DNA of 64,000 nt from an uncultured Lachnospiraceae bacterium (lineage in GTDB: Bacteria > Bacillota > Clostridia > Lachnospirales > Lachnospiraceae): the NCBI GenBank assembly GCA_902780385.1, contig CACZFF010000006.1, forward strand, positions 1 to 64,000, written 5' to 3'. This document shows positions 8,476 to 18,558 of the stretch, in pieces. Under the pieces are notes generated by a model, which worked only from the letters and a program-made list of their open reading frames with translations, was not told the origin of the DNA and searched no databases. The position numbers and the translations under genes were made by a program. Position 1 is the first letter of the stretch. Each line of letters opens with the position of its first letter.

Positions 8476-9510
8476 TCACGCAAGTGTCGTGGGGTCTCCG
8501 ATTGTCAGGTTTCCGTTGGAAGGTCTGTTCTGGGCCGGCGATGCATTTTTGGGGCTTGCCGGTGCGGGCACAGTCTTCTCGACAGCGGCGGAACCGTCCG
8601 CGATTCCCTTGAGGGATGCTGCCAGTCCGGCAATCCCCTGAATCTCGGAAGGGATGATGATCTTGGTCGCCTTGCCGTCGGCTGCCTGGGCGAAAGCCTC
8701 GAGGCTCTTGAGGGTAAGGACTGCGTCATCGGCGCCTGCTTCACGGATCATGCGGATACCGTCTGCATTTGCCTCCTGAACCTTGCGGATCGCTTCGGCG
8801 CGGCCTTCCGCTTCCTTGAGCATGCGCTCCTTCTGGGCTTCGGCTGCGAGGATGGTGGCCTGCTTGTCGGCCTCGGCCTGCAGAATCATGGATTCCTTGC
8901 GGCCCTCTGCAACGAGGACTGCGGATTTCTTCTCACCTTCTGCCTTCAGGATGGATTCACGTCTCTCACGTTCTGCCTTCATCTGCTTCTCCATTGCCTC
9001 ACGGATGGCAGCCGGCGGTGTGATGTTCTTGAGCTCGACGCGGGTGACCTTGATGCCCCAGGGATCAGTGGCTACATCCAGAGAGGAACGCATCCTGGTA
9101 TTGATGATCTCACGGGAGGTCAGAGTCTCATCCAGTTCCATATCACCGATGATATTACGAAGGGTTGTCGCGGTCAGGTTTTCAATGGCCATAATCGGGC
9201 TCTCAACACCGTAGGTGTAGAGCTTTGCGTCCGTGATGCGGAAGAAGACGATGGAGTCGATCTGCATTGTGACGTTATCCTTGGTGATCACGGGCTGGGG
9301 CGGGAAGTCCACGACCTGCTCCTTGAGGTTGACCTTGCGCACGACGCGGTCAATAAAAGGCACCTTGAAGTGCAGACCTGCCGGCCAGGTATCCATATAG
9401 GTACCCAGTCTCTCCAGAACATAGGCATGCTCCTGGGGAACGATCTTGATACATGAAGTAACAATGATCAGCAGAATAAATACAAGTAAGATGATAAGAA
9501 TGAATCCCAT
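8476..9510 (-). CDS. SPFH/band 7 (stomatin, QmcA-like) membrane scaffold protein
   Basis: This 344-residue protein has one N-terminal membrane segment (about 3-24), then an SPFH/band 7 domain (about 25-190) with the stomatin stretch VDFPPQPVITKDNVTMQIDSIVFFRI. An Ala/Glu-rich coiled coil (about 185-265) and a loose Pro/Ala-rich tail follow. Such proteins oligomerise at the inner membrane and organise membrane domains or proteases. It lies 92 bases downstream of an NfeD gene, the usual operon partner of bacterial stomatins. It has a strong GGAGG ribosome binding site. The exact role is unknown. Confidence 0.92.
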   Translation of the reverse strand: MGFILIILLVFILLIIVTSCIKIVPQEHAYVLERLGTYMDTWPAGLHFKVPFIDRVVRKVNLKEQVVDFPPQPVITKDNVTMQIDSIVFFRITDAKLYTYGVESPIMAIENLTATTLRNIIGDMELDETLTSREIINTRMRSSLDVATDPWGIKVTRVELKNITPPAAIREAMEKQMKAERERRESILKAEGEKKSAVLVAEGRKESMILQAEADKQATILAAEAQKERMLKEAEGRAEAIRKVQEANADGIRMIREAGADDAVLTLKSLEAFAQAADGKATKIIIPSEIQGIAGLAASLKGIADGSAAVEKTVPAPASPKNASPAQNRPSNGNLTIGDPTTLA

Positions 9511-9602
9511 AATAAATCCTCCTTACAGTAGTTTCTTTTTTCTTTTACAGGCAGTGCCCTGAGAGGACACACCTGCAGCAGCCGCAGAGTCACAAAGTGT
9601 TT

Positions 9603-10040
9603 TCAGGCGATCCTTTTTCCGACGATCAGTTTGACGCCCTGGATGGAGCGGATCATGGCGATTTCGCCCTTCTCAATGATATGGTCATTGTCGACGGACC
9701 TTGCCGTCCAGTACTGACCGTCCACCTGAACTTCCCCGGTCCCCCGCAGGTTGTCGATCTTCTCTGTGACGAGCACCTCCTGCCCGATCATCCGGTCCAG
9801 GCTTGTCGCCCCGCGTCCTTTTTTCATATATTTGAGGACAAGCGGTCTTGTGACGAGAAGCAGGATCAGCGACACGGCGGCAAAGGCGCCGGTCTGCAGC
9901 CATAGCGGCGCTCCCAGAAAAGCGAGGATCAGTGCCACGACAGAACCTCCGGCAAACCAGATCGTCGTCAGTCCGGCAGTCAGAGCCTCGATTACCAGCA
10001 GCGCAGCCGTTAATAGCAGCCATGTATAAATAGCATTCAT
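9603..10040 (-). CDS. NfeD-family membrane protein
   Basis: This is a 145-residue short-form NfeD protein without the serine protease domain of long NfeD. Two to three hydrophobic segments (about 5-75) precede an OB-fold domain (about 85-140) containing GQEVLVTEKIDNLRGTGEVQVDGQYWTARS, split here by normal loops. It is the partner of the SPFH protein encoded next. A promoter lies 60-90 bases upstream and CGGAGG precedes the start. Confidence 0.88.
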   Translation of the reverse strand: MNAIYTWLLLTAALLVIEALTAGLTTIWFAGGSVVALILAFLGAPLWLQTGAFAAVSLILLLVTRPLVLKYMKKGRGATSLDRMIGQEVLVTEKIDNLRGTGEVQVDGQYWTARSVDNDHIIEKGEIAMIRSIQGVKLIVGKRIA

Positions 10041-10100
10041 ATTCTACCTCCGTTCTGAGGAGAAGCCTGTGATAAACTGCCCGCTTTCGCGAATGACTAA

Positions 10101-10129
10101 ATAGTAGCACATGATTTCCGGTGTCTCAA
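10101..10129 (-). promoter_or_regulatory. Sigma-A promoter for the nfeD-stomatin operon
   Basis: TTGAGA (10124-10129) and TACTAT (10101-10106) are separated by exactly 17 bases on the minus strand, about 60 bases upstream of the NfeD start. Confidence 0.65.
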
Positions 10130-10253
10130 TGAACAAATCATTAAACAATTGTGAAACGTTCAAATGAATGTTAACATACACATCCCCCGGAGAGCCTGTT
10201 CATGTCACGCCGCGTGTTTCAGGCGGGGCTGACTGTACAGAACAGCAAATGAA

Positions 10254-11192
10254 TCACTCTCCGATCCTGGTACGGCCGCAGGCGATACGTCTTTGTCTGG
10301 CCGCCTCGTACATCAGGATCCCCGCTGCCATGGCGGCGTTCAGGGACTCCGCACTGCCCGCCATGGGGATGATGATCTTTTCATCCGCCTGTGCAGTCAG
10401 AGCCCCGGTCAGGCCATTGCCCTCGTTGCCGATCAGGAAGGCGCAGCCCTGTGTGAGAGGCAGCTCATCATATATACGTTTTCCGCCCAGATGAGCGGCA
10501 TAAGAGCGGATCCCTTTTTCGCGCAGGGCACACACTTCCAAGCAGAGATCATTGCTGATGTAAAAAGGCATGCGGAAGATGGCGCTCATGGTCGCGCGTA
10601 CAACCTTTGGATGAAACAGGTCTACCGTACCGCGGCTCATGATGATCCCGGTGGCGCCGGCTGCCTCCGCTGTCCTGAAAATCGTGCCCAGATTTCCGGG
10701 GTCCTGAATATCTTCCAGAACAAGCAAAAGCGGAGCTCTCCCTGCGGCAGCATCCCGGCCGCCCGCTTCCTGTGTTTTATCCTGCCTTCTATCCTGCGGT
10801 TTATACTGTGTTTCGTCCTGCGTTTTATCCTGTCTTCTATCCTGTCTTTCTCCGGCCTGTTTTCCCAACAGGGATTCACGGCTGTAGACAGGCATTCTCG
10901 CCACACACATGATTCCCTGCGGCGTTGTTGTGTCAGCGGCTTTGGCCATGACTTCTTCCGTGACGATTGTAAGTGGATGGTCCCGCAGCAGGATTTTTTC
11001 TTTTTCCGATGCGTTTTTGATCCGGTTTTCGGTCGCGTATACTTCTTTAATGTACTGCGGAGGTGTATCCGAGCAGAGCCTTGTGCCCTCGATCACAAAT
11101 AGACCGGTCTCACGGCGTACCTTTGCTTTTTTCTGTAATTCGACCAGTTTCCGGATACGCGGATTCGATCCGGAAGAAATAATATCAGGCAT
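10254..11192 (-). CDS. TrmH/SpoU-family RNA 2'-O-ribose methyltransferase
   Basis: This 312-residue SPOUT methyltransferase probably acts on 23S rRNA. The substrate-binding N-terminal domain (about 1-105) begins with SGSNPRIRKLVELQKKAKVR. The knotted catalytic domain shows motif 1 NLGTIFRTAEAAGATGI, motif 2 LIGNEGNGL and motif 3 IIIPMAGSAESLNAAMAAGILMYE. Between the domains, residues about 115-142 form a Gln/Asp/Arg/Lys-rich tandem repeat (units like QDRRQDKTQ) absent from normal family members. It looks like an in-frame expansion in the linker. It lies downstream of pfkA, separated by a terminator-like hairpin. Confidence 0.9.
   Translation of the reverse strand: MPDIISSGSNPRIRKLVELQKKAKVRRETGLFVIEGTRLCSDTPPQYIKEVYATENRIKNASEKEKILLRDHPLTIVTEEVMAKAADTTTPQGIMCVARMPVYSRESLLGKQAGERQDRRQDKTQDETQYKPQDRRQDKTQEAGGRDAAAGRAPLLLVLEDIQDPGNLGTIFRTAEAAGATGIIMSRGTVDLFHPKVVRATMSAIFRMPFYISNDLCLEVCALREKGIRSYAAHLGGKRIYDELPLTQGCAFLIGNEGNGLTGALTAQADEKIIIPMAGSAESLNAAMAAGILMYEAARQRRIACGRTRIGE
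10767..10850 (-). repeat. In-frame tandem repeat inside the TrmH-family gene
   Basis: Several near-repeats of a 12-15 base unit based on TTTATCCTG and TTCTATCCTG (plus-strand view) encode the QDRRQDKTQ-like linker. The reading frame is kept throughout. Confidence 0.8.
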
Positions 11193-11287
11193 TCCAGTCC
11201 TTTCCTGTAACAGGGTCGGGGCGGTGTCCTCTGCCCCGGCCGGCGCGGGTCTCTCTCAAGGCGGAAAAATCATTTCGCCGCCTTTCT

Positions 11288-11320
11288 CATCGTATCAATT
11301 TCGTATCAATTTCGTATCAA
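11288..11320. repeat. 11-bp phased direct repeat
   Basis: CGTATCAA occurs three times at an 11-base period (CGTATCAATTT repeated), between pfkA and the methyltransferase gene. On the minus strand each unit reads TTGATACG. The helical-turn spacing is notable, but no factor is known. Confidence 0.6.
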
Positions 11321-11323
11321 ATG

Positions 11324-11352
11324 AAAAGAGGACGAGCCACGCCCGCCCTCTT
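11324..11352 (-). terminator. Probable terminator of pfkA
   Basis: On the minus strand an AAGAGG...CCTCTT stem with further GC pairs inside is followed by a short T-rich stretch, about 140 bases beyond the pfkA stop. Confidence 0.5.
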
Positions 11353-11490
11353 GCTGTTTTCCTTGATGACACTGTTCACGGATACGGGAAAGAGATCTGT
11401 TCTGTCCGGGTCTAAAATCCCGCAGCTTGTGCAGACAAGTTTCCCGGGTTTCCCTTTCCGGAGTTTCCGCAGAGGAACTGTACCGGATCA

Positions 11491-12465
11491 TCAGAGATTC
11501 TGGCTGATCCTGTACTCGTACTCCGGGAATGCCTTTGTCATTGCCAGCGCTTCTTCAATGTCGAGGTCGACAAATTTGCCGTCGCGATAGCAGACAACAC
11601 GGTTTGTTTTGCCCTGGAGAAGAATGTCGGTCGCATATGCGCCCATGATGGAAGCATAATAGCGGTCCTTACATGTCGGAGCGCCGCCGCGCTGCATGTA
11701 ACCCAGAATGGTCGCGCGGGTCTCGATGCCGGTCGCCGCCTCAATGCGCTTGGCCATGGACGTGGAATGGCCGATTCCCTCTGCATTGATGATCAGGTGG
11801 TGCTTTTTGCCCCTGCGGCGGTTCTCGATGATATGGTCGACGAGAGCCTGCTCGTTATAATCATATTTTTCGGGGATCAGAATATCTTCTGCGCCGTTTG
11901 CGACGCCGCACCACAGAGCGATATAGCCAGCGTGGCGTCCCATAACCTCGATGATGGAGCAGCGCTCATGGGAGGAGGAAGTATCCTTGACCTTGTCAAT
12001 CGCGTCCATAGCTGTATTGACTGCGGTGTCAAAGCCGATCGTATAATCTGTACATGTGATATCCAGATCGATCGTGCCGGGAAGGCCGATGGTGTTGATA
12101 CCCTGTCTGGCCAGAGCCTGCGCGCCGCGGTAGGAACCGTCACCGCCGATGACAACGATGCCGTCAATGCCGTGCTTGCGGCAGATCTCCGCAGCCTTGG
12201 CCTGTACTTCAGGCTCCTTGAACTCGAGGCATCTCGCCGTTCCCAGAATCGTGCCGCCGCGCTGGATGATGTTTGCCACATCGACGGACTTCATCTCGAA
12301 AATCTCTTCATTGAGAAGTCCCTTGTAACCACGCATGATACCTTTGACCTTGACCTTGTTGGCCAGAGCCTCACGTACGACTGCACGGATCGCAGCATTC
12401 ATGCCGGGGGCGTCGCCTCCGCTTGTCAGCACACCGATTGCGTTGAACTCTTTATTTGCTTCCAT
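11491..12465 (-). CDS. pfkA: ATP-dependent 6-phosphofructokinase
   Basis: This 324-residue enzyme phosphorylates fructose 6-phosphate, the committed step of glycolysis. It shows the ATP loop LTSGGDAPGMNAAIR (about 13-27), IGGDGSYRGAQAL (about 105), the catalytic loop PGTIDLDITCTDYTIGFDTA and the substrate motif MGRHAGYIAL. The usual GTIDNDI reads GTIDLDI here, a mild departure from the common bacterial form. The length is that of the standard allosteric ATP-PFK. A strong GAGGAGG precedes the start. It lies downstream of dnaE, with a dispersed repeat in the gap. Confidence 0.96.
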   Translation of the reverse strand: MEANKEFNAIGVLTSGGDAPGMNAAIRAVVREALANKVKVKGIMRGYKGLLNEEIFEMKSVDVANIIQRGGTILGTARCLEFKEPEVQAKAAEICRKHGIDGIVVIGGDGSYRGAQALARQGINTIGLPGTIDLDITCTDYTIGFDTAVNTAMDAIDKVKDTSSSHERCSIIEVMGRHAGYIALWCGVANGAEDILIPEKYDYNEQALVDHIIENRRRGKKHHLIINAEGIGHSTSMAKRIEAATGIETRATILGYMQRGGAPTCKDRYYASIMGAYATDILLQGKTNRVVCYRDGKFVDLDIEEALAMTKAFPEYEYRISQNL

Positions 12466-12624
12466 AAATACCTCCTCTGCCGGAGCCCGGGTGCGTAAAT
12501 CTCAGGATCCGCCGCACATACAGTAAGGTTCAGCGCAGCAGCCTGTCAGCATTTGTGTCAAAAAAAGGACACTTAGATATGATAATTTTAGACCATTCAC
12601 ACAACGAATGCAACAAAAACATGA

Positions 12625-12690
12625 GGGGGACGGGTGGAGACACAGAACCGTCCCCTGTCTCCCACCCTGTCTCCGCCGAACCGTCCCCGA
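12625..12690. repeat. GGGGACGGTTC-type palindromic repeat, copy 1
   Basis: The dnaE-pfkA gap contains two interleaved inverted repeats built from GGGGACGG, GGAGACA, TGTCTCC and CCGTCCCC. It matches the units at 22523, 30905, 32985, 33119 and 55300. Confidence 0.8.
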
Positions 12691-12712
12691 CAGCCCGTCC
12701 GCTGAACTTCTT

Positions 12713-15700
12713 CTACTGCAGTACAACATTTTTCGGTCCGCAGATTCCGCCCAGGATGCCGATCACGGTTTCGCTGGCGCGCAGGCCCTGGCCGGGGGGC
12801 AGAGTCTTTCTGGCTTTGCGGTCTTCGATGTAGATGATGACCTGGTCGCGGCCGCCGTGCTGCGCGACAGTGTTGAGGACGGTCTGTTCTTTTTGTTTCC
12901 AGGCCTCGTAGGAGGGAAAACGGAGCCAGACCCTGCGGGGGACATCGTCGAAGGCGACGATCTGCTCCGCTATGAGCTTGCCGTCTTTTTCCTCCTCCAG
13001 AGAGACGCGGCCTTTGATAAAGATCTTGGCGTCCTCATCGAGGATGTCGGCGGCAGCCTCGTAAGTGCGAGGGAAGACGATCACTTCGACAGTACCGGTC
13101 ATGTCCTCAATCGTGAGAAAAGCCATGACCTGGTCGTTTTTGGTATACTTGATCTTCTTTTCCGAGATGATACCGCCGATTACCGCATTCTGACGGTCCT
13201 GCAGCCTGGAGACGTTTTCTGTCCCTGCCGCGCCGACAGAGCCGGCCTTGGATGAGAGGGCTGAAGCGGCGCCTTCATTGATCACGCTGTCCATGCTGTC
13301 CGCATCCTCATCCAGGACAAAGTCGGCGGCAGTGGCGGTGACGCGGCTCTTCCACAGGCCTTCATAGGCCTGCAGGGGGTGGCCGCTGACATAGATTCCC
13401 AGCACTTCTTTCTCGAAGGAAAGGCGCAGTTCATCGGGGTATTCGCCCACATCGGGCATGCGGATCTCGTAATCCTTTTTGTCCTCTTCGTCCGCGATGT
13501 CAAAGAGGGACATCTGACCCGCCATATCGTTTTTGCGGGATGCCTGCAGATCGTCGAGAATGCGCATATAGACGCTCATCATCTGTTTTCTGGTGGCGCC
13601 CATACAGTCGAGGGCGCCGGCCTTGATGAAGTTCTCGACGGTGCGGCGGTTGACGTCTTTTTCCTGTCCTGCCATGCGGGTCAGGAAATCCCGCAGGTCG
13701 CGGAAGGGGCCGCGCAGACGGCGTTCCTTGATGACCGCGTCGATCACGGGGCGCCCGACGCCCTTGATCGCGGTCAGTGCGTAGCGTATGCCGCCGGAGG
13801 AGACGGAGAAGCCCGCCTCGCCCTCGTTGATATCAGGGGGAAGGATGGAGATCTTCATAGACCGGCAGGCAAGAATATAGGAGGCGACCTTGGTCGGGTG
13901 GTCGATGACCGAGGTCATCAGGGCCGCCATAAATTCCATGGGATAGTAATACTTGAGCCAGGCTGTCTGGTAGGCGACGACAGCGTAACAGGCAGCATGG
14001 GACTTGTTAAAGGCATATTTGGCGAAGTCCATCATAGTGTCGTAGATCCCGGAGGCCACCTTCTCGTCGATTCCGCGCGCGGTACAGCCGGGGACACCTT
14101 CCTCCGGATTTCCGTAGACGAAATTGCGGCGCTCCTGCTCCATGACGGACTGCTTCTTTTTGCTCATGGCACGGCGGACCAGGTCACTGCGGCCCAGGGT
14201 ATAGCCGCCCAGGTCGCGGACGATCTGCATGACCTGCTCCTGGTAGACGATACAGCCGTAAGTAGGTTTGAGGATGGGCTCCAGTTCCGGGCAGGCGTAG
14301 TGGACCGAGCCGCGGTTGTTTTTGCCTGCTATGTACTGAGGAATGAAGTCCATGGGACCGGGGCGGTAGAGGGAGATGCCTGCGATGACATCCTCGAAGT
14401 TCTCCGGCCGCAGCTCTTTCATGAAATTCTGCATGCCGCCGGATTCCAGCTGGAAAATACCGTCCGTCCTTCCGGAGGATATATAGCGGTAAACATTGGG
14501 ATCGGAATAGTCGAGTCCGTCCATGGAGACAACCGGTCCCAGAGGATTCTCCGAGGGGCGGGTCCCGCCGACGGCAGGTTCGGAGGGCGGGTAGGCGCCG
14601 CCGGCCGCTTCGATGGAGTGATTGGCCATCTCGACGGCGTTCTGTATGACTGTGAGGGTCCTGAGGCCCAGAAAGTCCATCTTGAGCAGTCCCAGCTCCT
14701 CGATGGTGGTCATGGGGAACTGAGTGGTCGTCGAACCGTCCTGGGCACGGGCCAGGGGGACAAGATCCTCCGCAGGCTCCGAGCAGATGACGACACCCGC
14801 CGCGTGGACGGAGGCGTGCCGGGGCAGGCCCTCCAGACGCAGGCTCATGTCGATCAGCTTGTGAACGCGTTCGTCTCCTTCATAGGCACTTCGGAGATCC
14901 GGGCTCTGTTTGAGAGCCTTCTGCAGGGTGATGCCCAACTCCTGGGGGACCATCTTGGAGATGGAATCGACATAGCCGTAGGGCAGGTCCATGACGCGGC
15001 CGACATCGCGGATGACACCTCGGGCCGCCATGGTGCCGAAGGTGATGATCTGCATCACCCGGTCTTTGCCGTATTTTTTCGTGACATAGTCGATGACCTC
15101 GCCCCGGCGCTCGAATCCGAAGTCCACGTCGATATCGGGCATGGATACACGCTCAGGATTGAGGAAGCGCTCAAAGAGCAGGTTGTAGCGGATGGGGTCG
15201 ATGTCTGTGATCCCCAGAGAATAGGAGACGATAGAACCTGCCGCACTCCCTCGGCCGGGTCCCACCATGATCCCGTTCCCGCGGGAAAAATTGATGTAGT
15301 CCCAGACGATGAGGAAATAGTCGACATAGCCCATCTGGCGGATCGTGTTCAGCTCATATTCCAGCCTGGCGCGCAGGTCTGCAGCGGAGACGCCGGAATA
15401 TTCCGCAGAGGTATTTTTTTCGTCGAAAACACCGGGATAGCGTTTTTCCATACCGTCCCTGCAGAGCTTGTTGAGGTAGGTCCAGGAGTCGTAACCTTCA
15501 GGCACATCGAAGCGGGGGAGCTTGGTGACGCCGAACTCGATCTCCACGTGGCAGCGGTCCGCGATGCGCTGTGTATTGTCGATGGCCTCCTGAACATAAG
15601 GAAAGAGGCGTCTCATCTCCTCTTCGCTCTTGACATAGAACTGGCCTCCGGGATAACGCATACGGTTCTCATCGGCCAGCTTTTTGCCCGTCTGGACACA

Positions 15701-16366
15701 CAGAAGGATATCGTGGGCTTCCGCGTCCTCTGCGTATGTGTAGTGACAGTCATTGGTGGCGATCAGCGGGATGCCCATCTCACGGCTCATTTTCAGAAGC
15801 TCCGCGTTGACAGTCTGCTGGTCCTGATAGCCGTGGTCCTGCAGCTCGAGGAAAAAATTCCCCTCTCCGAAGATATCCAGATAGCGTTTTGCCGCCTCGC
15901 GGGCGCCCGCAGGATTTCCCCGGACGATCTCGCGCGCCACCTCGCCGGCCAGACAGGCGGAAGAAGCGATCAGCCCCTCGTGAAACTCGCGCAGAAGTTC
16001 CAGGTCCACACGGGGTTTGTAATAAAACCCTTCCGTGAAGGAACGGCTGACGATCTTCATGAGGTTGGCGTAGCCGGTATTGTTTTCCGCCAGCAGGATC
16101 AGGTGATAATACCTGTCATCTCCGTGGCTCTGCTCCCGGTCAAAACGCGATCCCGGCGCGACATAGACCTCGCATCCGATGACGGGATTGATGCCGGCCT
16201 TTTTTGCCTCTTTATAAAAATCGATCACGCCGTACATGACGCCGTGATCGGTAATGGCCGCTGCCGTCATGCCGAGTTCTTTGACCCGGCTTACGTACTC
16301 GGTGATCTTATTGGAACCGTCCAGGAGCGAATACTCCGTGTGGACGTGAAGATGCGTAAAAGCCAT
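12713..16366 (-). CDS. dnaE: DNA polymerase III alpha subunit, DnaE type
   Basis: This 1217-residue replicative polymerase subunit is complete. The N-terminal PHP domain starts FTHLHVHTEYSLLDGSNKI. The palm carries the catalytic aspartates in MPDIDVDFGFERRGE (about 410) and the third in LKMDFLGLRTLTVIQ. The fingers, tandem helix-hairpin-helix and C-terminal OB domain (NAVIGGIISEKKIKYTKNDQVMAF) follow. There is no built-in exonuclease, so it is not PolC. In Firmicutes DnaE extends primers before handing over to PolC. pfkA and the TrmH-type gene follow, an order I recall from other Lachnospiraceae. Confidence 0.97.
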   Translation of the reverse strand: MAFTHLHVHTEYSLLDGSNKITEYVSRVKELGMTAAAITDHGVMYGVIDFYKEAKKAGINPVIGCEVYVAPGSRFDREQSHGDDRYYHLILLAENNTGYANLMKIVSRSFTEGFYYKPRVDLELLREFHEGLIASSACLAGEVAREIVRGNPAGAREAAKRYLDIFGEGNFFLELQDHGYQDQQTVNAELLKMSREMGIPLIATNDCHYTYAEDAEAHDILLCVQTGKKLADENRMRYPGGQFYVKSEEEMRRLFPYVQEAIDNTQRIADRCHVEIEFGVTKLPRFDVPEGYDSWTYLNKLCRDGMEKRYPGVFDEKNTSAEYSGVSAADLRARLEYELNTIRQMGYVDYFLIVWDYINFSRGNGIMVGPGRGSAAGSIVSYSLGITDIDPIRYNLLFERFLNPERVSMPDIDVDFGFERRGEVIDYVTKKYGKDRVMQIITFGTMAARGVIRDVGRVMDLPYGYVDSISKMVPQELGITLQKALKQSPDLRSAYEGDERVHKLIDMSLRLEGLPRHASVHAAGVVICSEPAEDLVPLARAQDGSTTTQFPMTTIEELGLLKMDFLGLRTLTVIQNAVEMANHSIEAAGGAYPPSEPAVGGTRPSENPLGPVVSMDGLDYSDPNVYRYISSGRTDGIFQLESGGMQNFMKELRPENFEDVIAGISLYRPGPMDFIPQYIAGKNNRGSVHYACPELEPILKPTYGCIVYQEQVMQIVRDLGGYTLGRSDLVRRAMSKKKQSVMEQERRNFVYGNPEEGVPGCTARGIDEKVASGIYDTMMDFAKYAFNKSHAACYAVVAYQTAWLKYYYPMEFMAALMTSVIDHPTKVASYILACRSMKISILPPDINEGEAGFSVSSGGIRYALTAIKGVGRPVIDAVIKERRLRGPFRDLRDFLTRMAGQEKDVNRRTVENFIKAGALDCMGATRKQMMSVYMRILDDLQASRKNDMAGQMSLFDIADEEDKKDYEIRMPDVGEYPDELRLSFEKEVLGIYVSGHPLQAYEGLWKSRVTATAADFVLDEDADSMDSVINEGAASALSSKAGSVGAAGTENVSRLQDRQNAVIGGIISEKKIKYTKNDQVMAFLTIEDMTGTVEVIVFPRTYEAAADILDEDAKIFIKGRVSLEEEKDGKLIAEQIVAFDDVPRRVWLRFPSYEAWKQKEQTVLNTVAQHGGRDQVIIYIEDRKARKTLPPGQGLRASETVIGILGGICGPKNVVLQ

Positions 16367-16463
16367 AGAATCTCCTGCTCCGGAAAAAATCTTCTGATCC
16401 GGAATCTGAAAACAAGAATGTTTTTGCGCGTCGATCGTTTCTCAATATTTTCTCAATATTGTC

Positions 16464-17186
16464 TCAATTGTGCAGGAAGGCATCTCCGATGACCAGGTCT
16501 TCGGGGGTCGTGATCTTGATATTGCGGTATGTCGCCATGACCATGCGCACCTTACAGTTTCCTGCCAGCTCCGCAACCATGGAGTCATCCGTCAGGACAA
16601 TTCCCTGCGAAAGCAGATATTCCTCCCGGGCAAGTGCCTTGCGGTGGGCATCCCGGATCAGATCCAGGGAAAAGACCTGGGGAGTCTGCACGATCCAGAC
16701 ACTGGCGCGGTTGGGGGTAGTCTTTACATCACAGTTCTCGTCGACCACCTTGATCGTATCCTTGGCGGGAACGCCGGCACAGCAGGCCTTTGTCTCCTGC
16801 ACAGTCTCAAAGAGACGGAAAAGGGTCTCCTGATCCAGGAAAGGTCTCGCGCAGTCATGAATGAAAACATAGTCACAGGGCCAGTCGATCGCCTCCAGGC
16901 CGTTTGCGACGGAGTGAACTCGCTCCTTTCCTCCGACCTCGATTTTGCGGAGTTTTTCCGTAAGTTTGTATTCTTCAAGAAGTTCACGGACAATCGCCAC
17001 ATCGTCCTTGTGGGACATCACGATAATATCCGTGATACACTCACTCTCCTGCATGGTGCGGATGGAATGCAGAAAAACAGGCATATCACCCAGCATAAGG
17101 AATTGCTTCCTGACATCTGTGCCCATGCGCCGGCCCATACCTGCCGCCAGCATAACTGCAGTGCACTTGATCGATCTTTTTTCCAT
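16464..17186 (-). CDS. ispD: 2-C-methyl-D-erythritol 4-phosphate cytidylyltransferase
   Basis: This 240-residue enzyme of the non-mevalonate isoprenoid pathway joins CTP and methylerythritol phosphate. The nucleotide-binding N-terminus reads AVMLAAGMGRRMGTDVRKQFL. VFIHDCARPFLD and the late IKITTPEDLVIGDAFL are IspD signatures. The open frame continues 28 residues further upstream, but the ATG at 17186 has AAAGGA at good spacing and fits the family N-terminus. It lies 97 bases before dnaE and is perhaps expressed with it. Confidence 0.95.
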   Translation of the reverse strand: MEKRSIKCTAVMLAAGMGRRMGTDVRKQFLMLGDMPVFLHSIRTMQESECITDIIVMSHKDDVAIVRELLEEYKLTEKLRKIEVGGKERVHSVANGLEAIDWPCDYVFIHDCARPFLDQETLFRLFETVQETKACCAGVPAKDTIKVVDENCDVKTTPNRASVWIVQTPQVFSLDLIRDAHRKALAREEYLLSQGIVLTDDSMVAELAGNCKVRMVMATYRNIKITTPEDLVIGDAFLHN

Positions 17187-17341
17187 AGGATCCTTTTCCT
17201 CGCGATAGTAAGGAGTCTGCCTCAAAACAGGCTCCCTGCCTGCTTTCGAAACAACTCCAAAAGTCCGCACCGGATATAATCCCGGGATTCCCAGTCCATC
17301 GAATATTTCTGGTACGTAAATGGTATTTATACAACTTTTTT

Positions 17342-18373
17342 CTACCGCTGACCCAGTCGGAGACCGGGAACAGCATTGAGGTCAAGTCCGGAGAAGTTCC
17401 CCTTCACGTATTCAAAATACGCGGCGCTTCCGATCATGGCAGCATTGTCCGTGCACAAAACCGGAGGGGGACAGAAAAACTCCGCGCCTTTTTCGGCGCA
17501 CATTTCCTTCATCCCCGTGCGCAGGGCCGTGTTGGCAGCGACGCCGCCCGCAAGGGCGAATTTCTTCAGGCCGTACTGTTCGATGGCGTCGCCCGCATGG
17601 GAGACCAGAACGTCAACAACAGCCTGCTGGAAGGAGGCTGCCACGTCGGGGACATTTACGGAGATGCCCTTCATGCGGCTGGTGTTGAGGTAATTGAGAA
17701 CTGCCGATTTCATGCCGCTGAAGCTGAAATCATAGCGGGAGCCGGCAACCTTGCCGCGGGGAAAAACGATGGCATGGGGGTCGCCTTCGCGCGACGCCTT
17801 GTCGATCTTGGGTCCGCCTGGGTAGCCCAGGCCGATCTCACGGGCAACCTTGTCAAAAGCCTCGCCGGCCGCGTCGTCCTGGGTCCTTCCCAGGATCTCG
17901 TACTCTCCGTAATCTCTGACCAGCACCAGATGGGTGTGGCCTCCCGAAACAACCAGACAGGCAAAGGGAGGCTCCAGGGTCGGCTCGGCAATATAGTTGG
18001 CACTGATGTGTCCCTCTATATGATGGACTCCGATCAGCGGGATCCCTGTCGCAAAGCTCAGTCCCTTGGCGGCCGAGACGCCGATGAGCAGGGGGCCCAC
18101 CAGACCGGGACCGTAGGTCACGGCGATGGCATCCATTTCCTCCAGCTTTCTGCCGGCCTCCTCCAGGGACTCGCGGATGACCTGCGTCACGCGCTCGGTG
18201 TGCTTTCTGGAGGCGATCTCGGGCACCACGCCGCCGTAGAGCGTGTGGATGTCGATCTGTGAGGAGATCACATTGGAGAGGACCTGCCGGCCGTTCACAA
18301 CGACCGAAGCCGCCGTCTCATCGCAGCTGGACTCAATTGCGAGAATGGTTATATCTTTTTTCAAATCGTTCAT
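17342..18373 (-). CDS. tsaD: tRNA N6-threonylcarbamoyladenosine (t6A) transferase subunit TsaD
   Basis: This 343-residue ASKHA-fold protein transfers the threonylcarbamoyl group to A37 of ANN-decoding tRNAs with TsaB and TsaE. It shows [14 protein letters not shown], the metal-binding HHIEGH motif, VSGGHTHLV, and the late [12 protein letters not shown] and CTDNAAMIG stretches. The ATG at 18373 matches the family start; the frame is open 13 residues further. Its partners tsaB, rimI and tsaE lie just upstream on the same strand. Confidence 0.96.
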   Translation of the reverse strand: MNDLKKDITILAIESSCDETAASVVVNGRQVLSNVISSQIDIHTLYGGVVPEIASRKHTERVTQVIRESLEEAGRKLEEMDAIAVTYGPGLVGPLLIGVSAAKGLSFATGIPLIGVHHIEGHISANYIAEPTLEPPFACLVVSGGHTHLVLVRDYGEYEILGRTQDDAAGEAFDKVAREIGLGYPGGPKIDKASREGDPHAIVFPRGKVAGSRYDFSFSGMKSAVLNYLNTSRMKGISVNVPDVAASFQQAVVDVLVSHAGDAIEQYGLKKFALAGGVAANTALRTGMKEMCAEKGAEFFCPPPVLCTDNAAMIGSAAYFEYVKGNFSGLDLNAVPGLRLGQR

Positions 18374-18558
18374 ATTCTCAAATCCTGCGGCCGGTCTGAC
18401 CAGACAGGCCACATCTATTATACACTATACAAATTCTTTTCAGAACAGCAAAAAACCGCAGAAGAGGCATTAATCATACTGCCTGATCGCTGCTTCCTGT
18501 TCGCTGCTGCCTGATCGTTACAGCGCACACCCCGCCGAAGGACGTGTATAAGTTACTG

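Noticed and set aside
13379..16492. A 1037-codon open frame opposite dnaE
   Set aside because: It lies wholly antisense to dnaE, shows no family motifs and has the composition expected of a GC-rich shadow frame.
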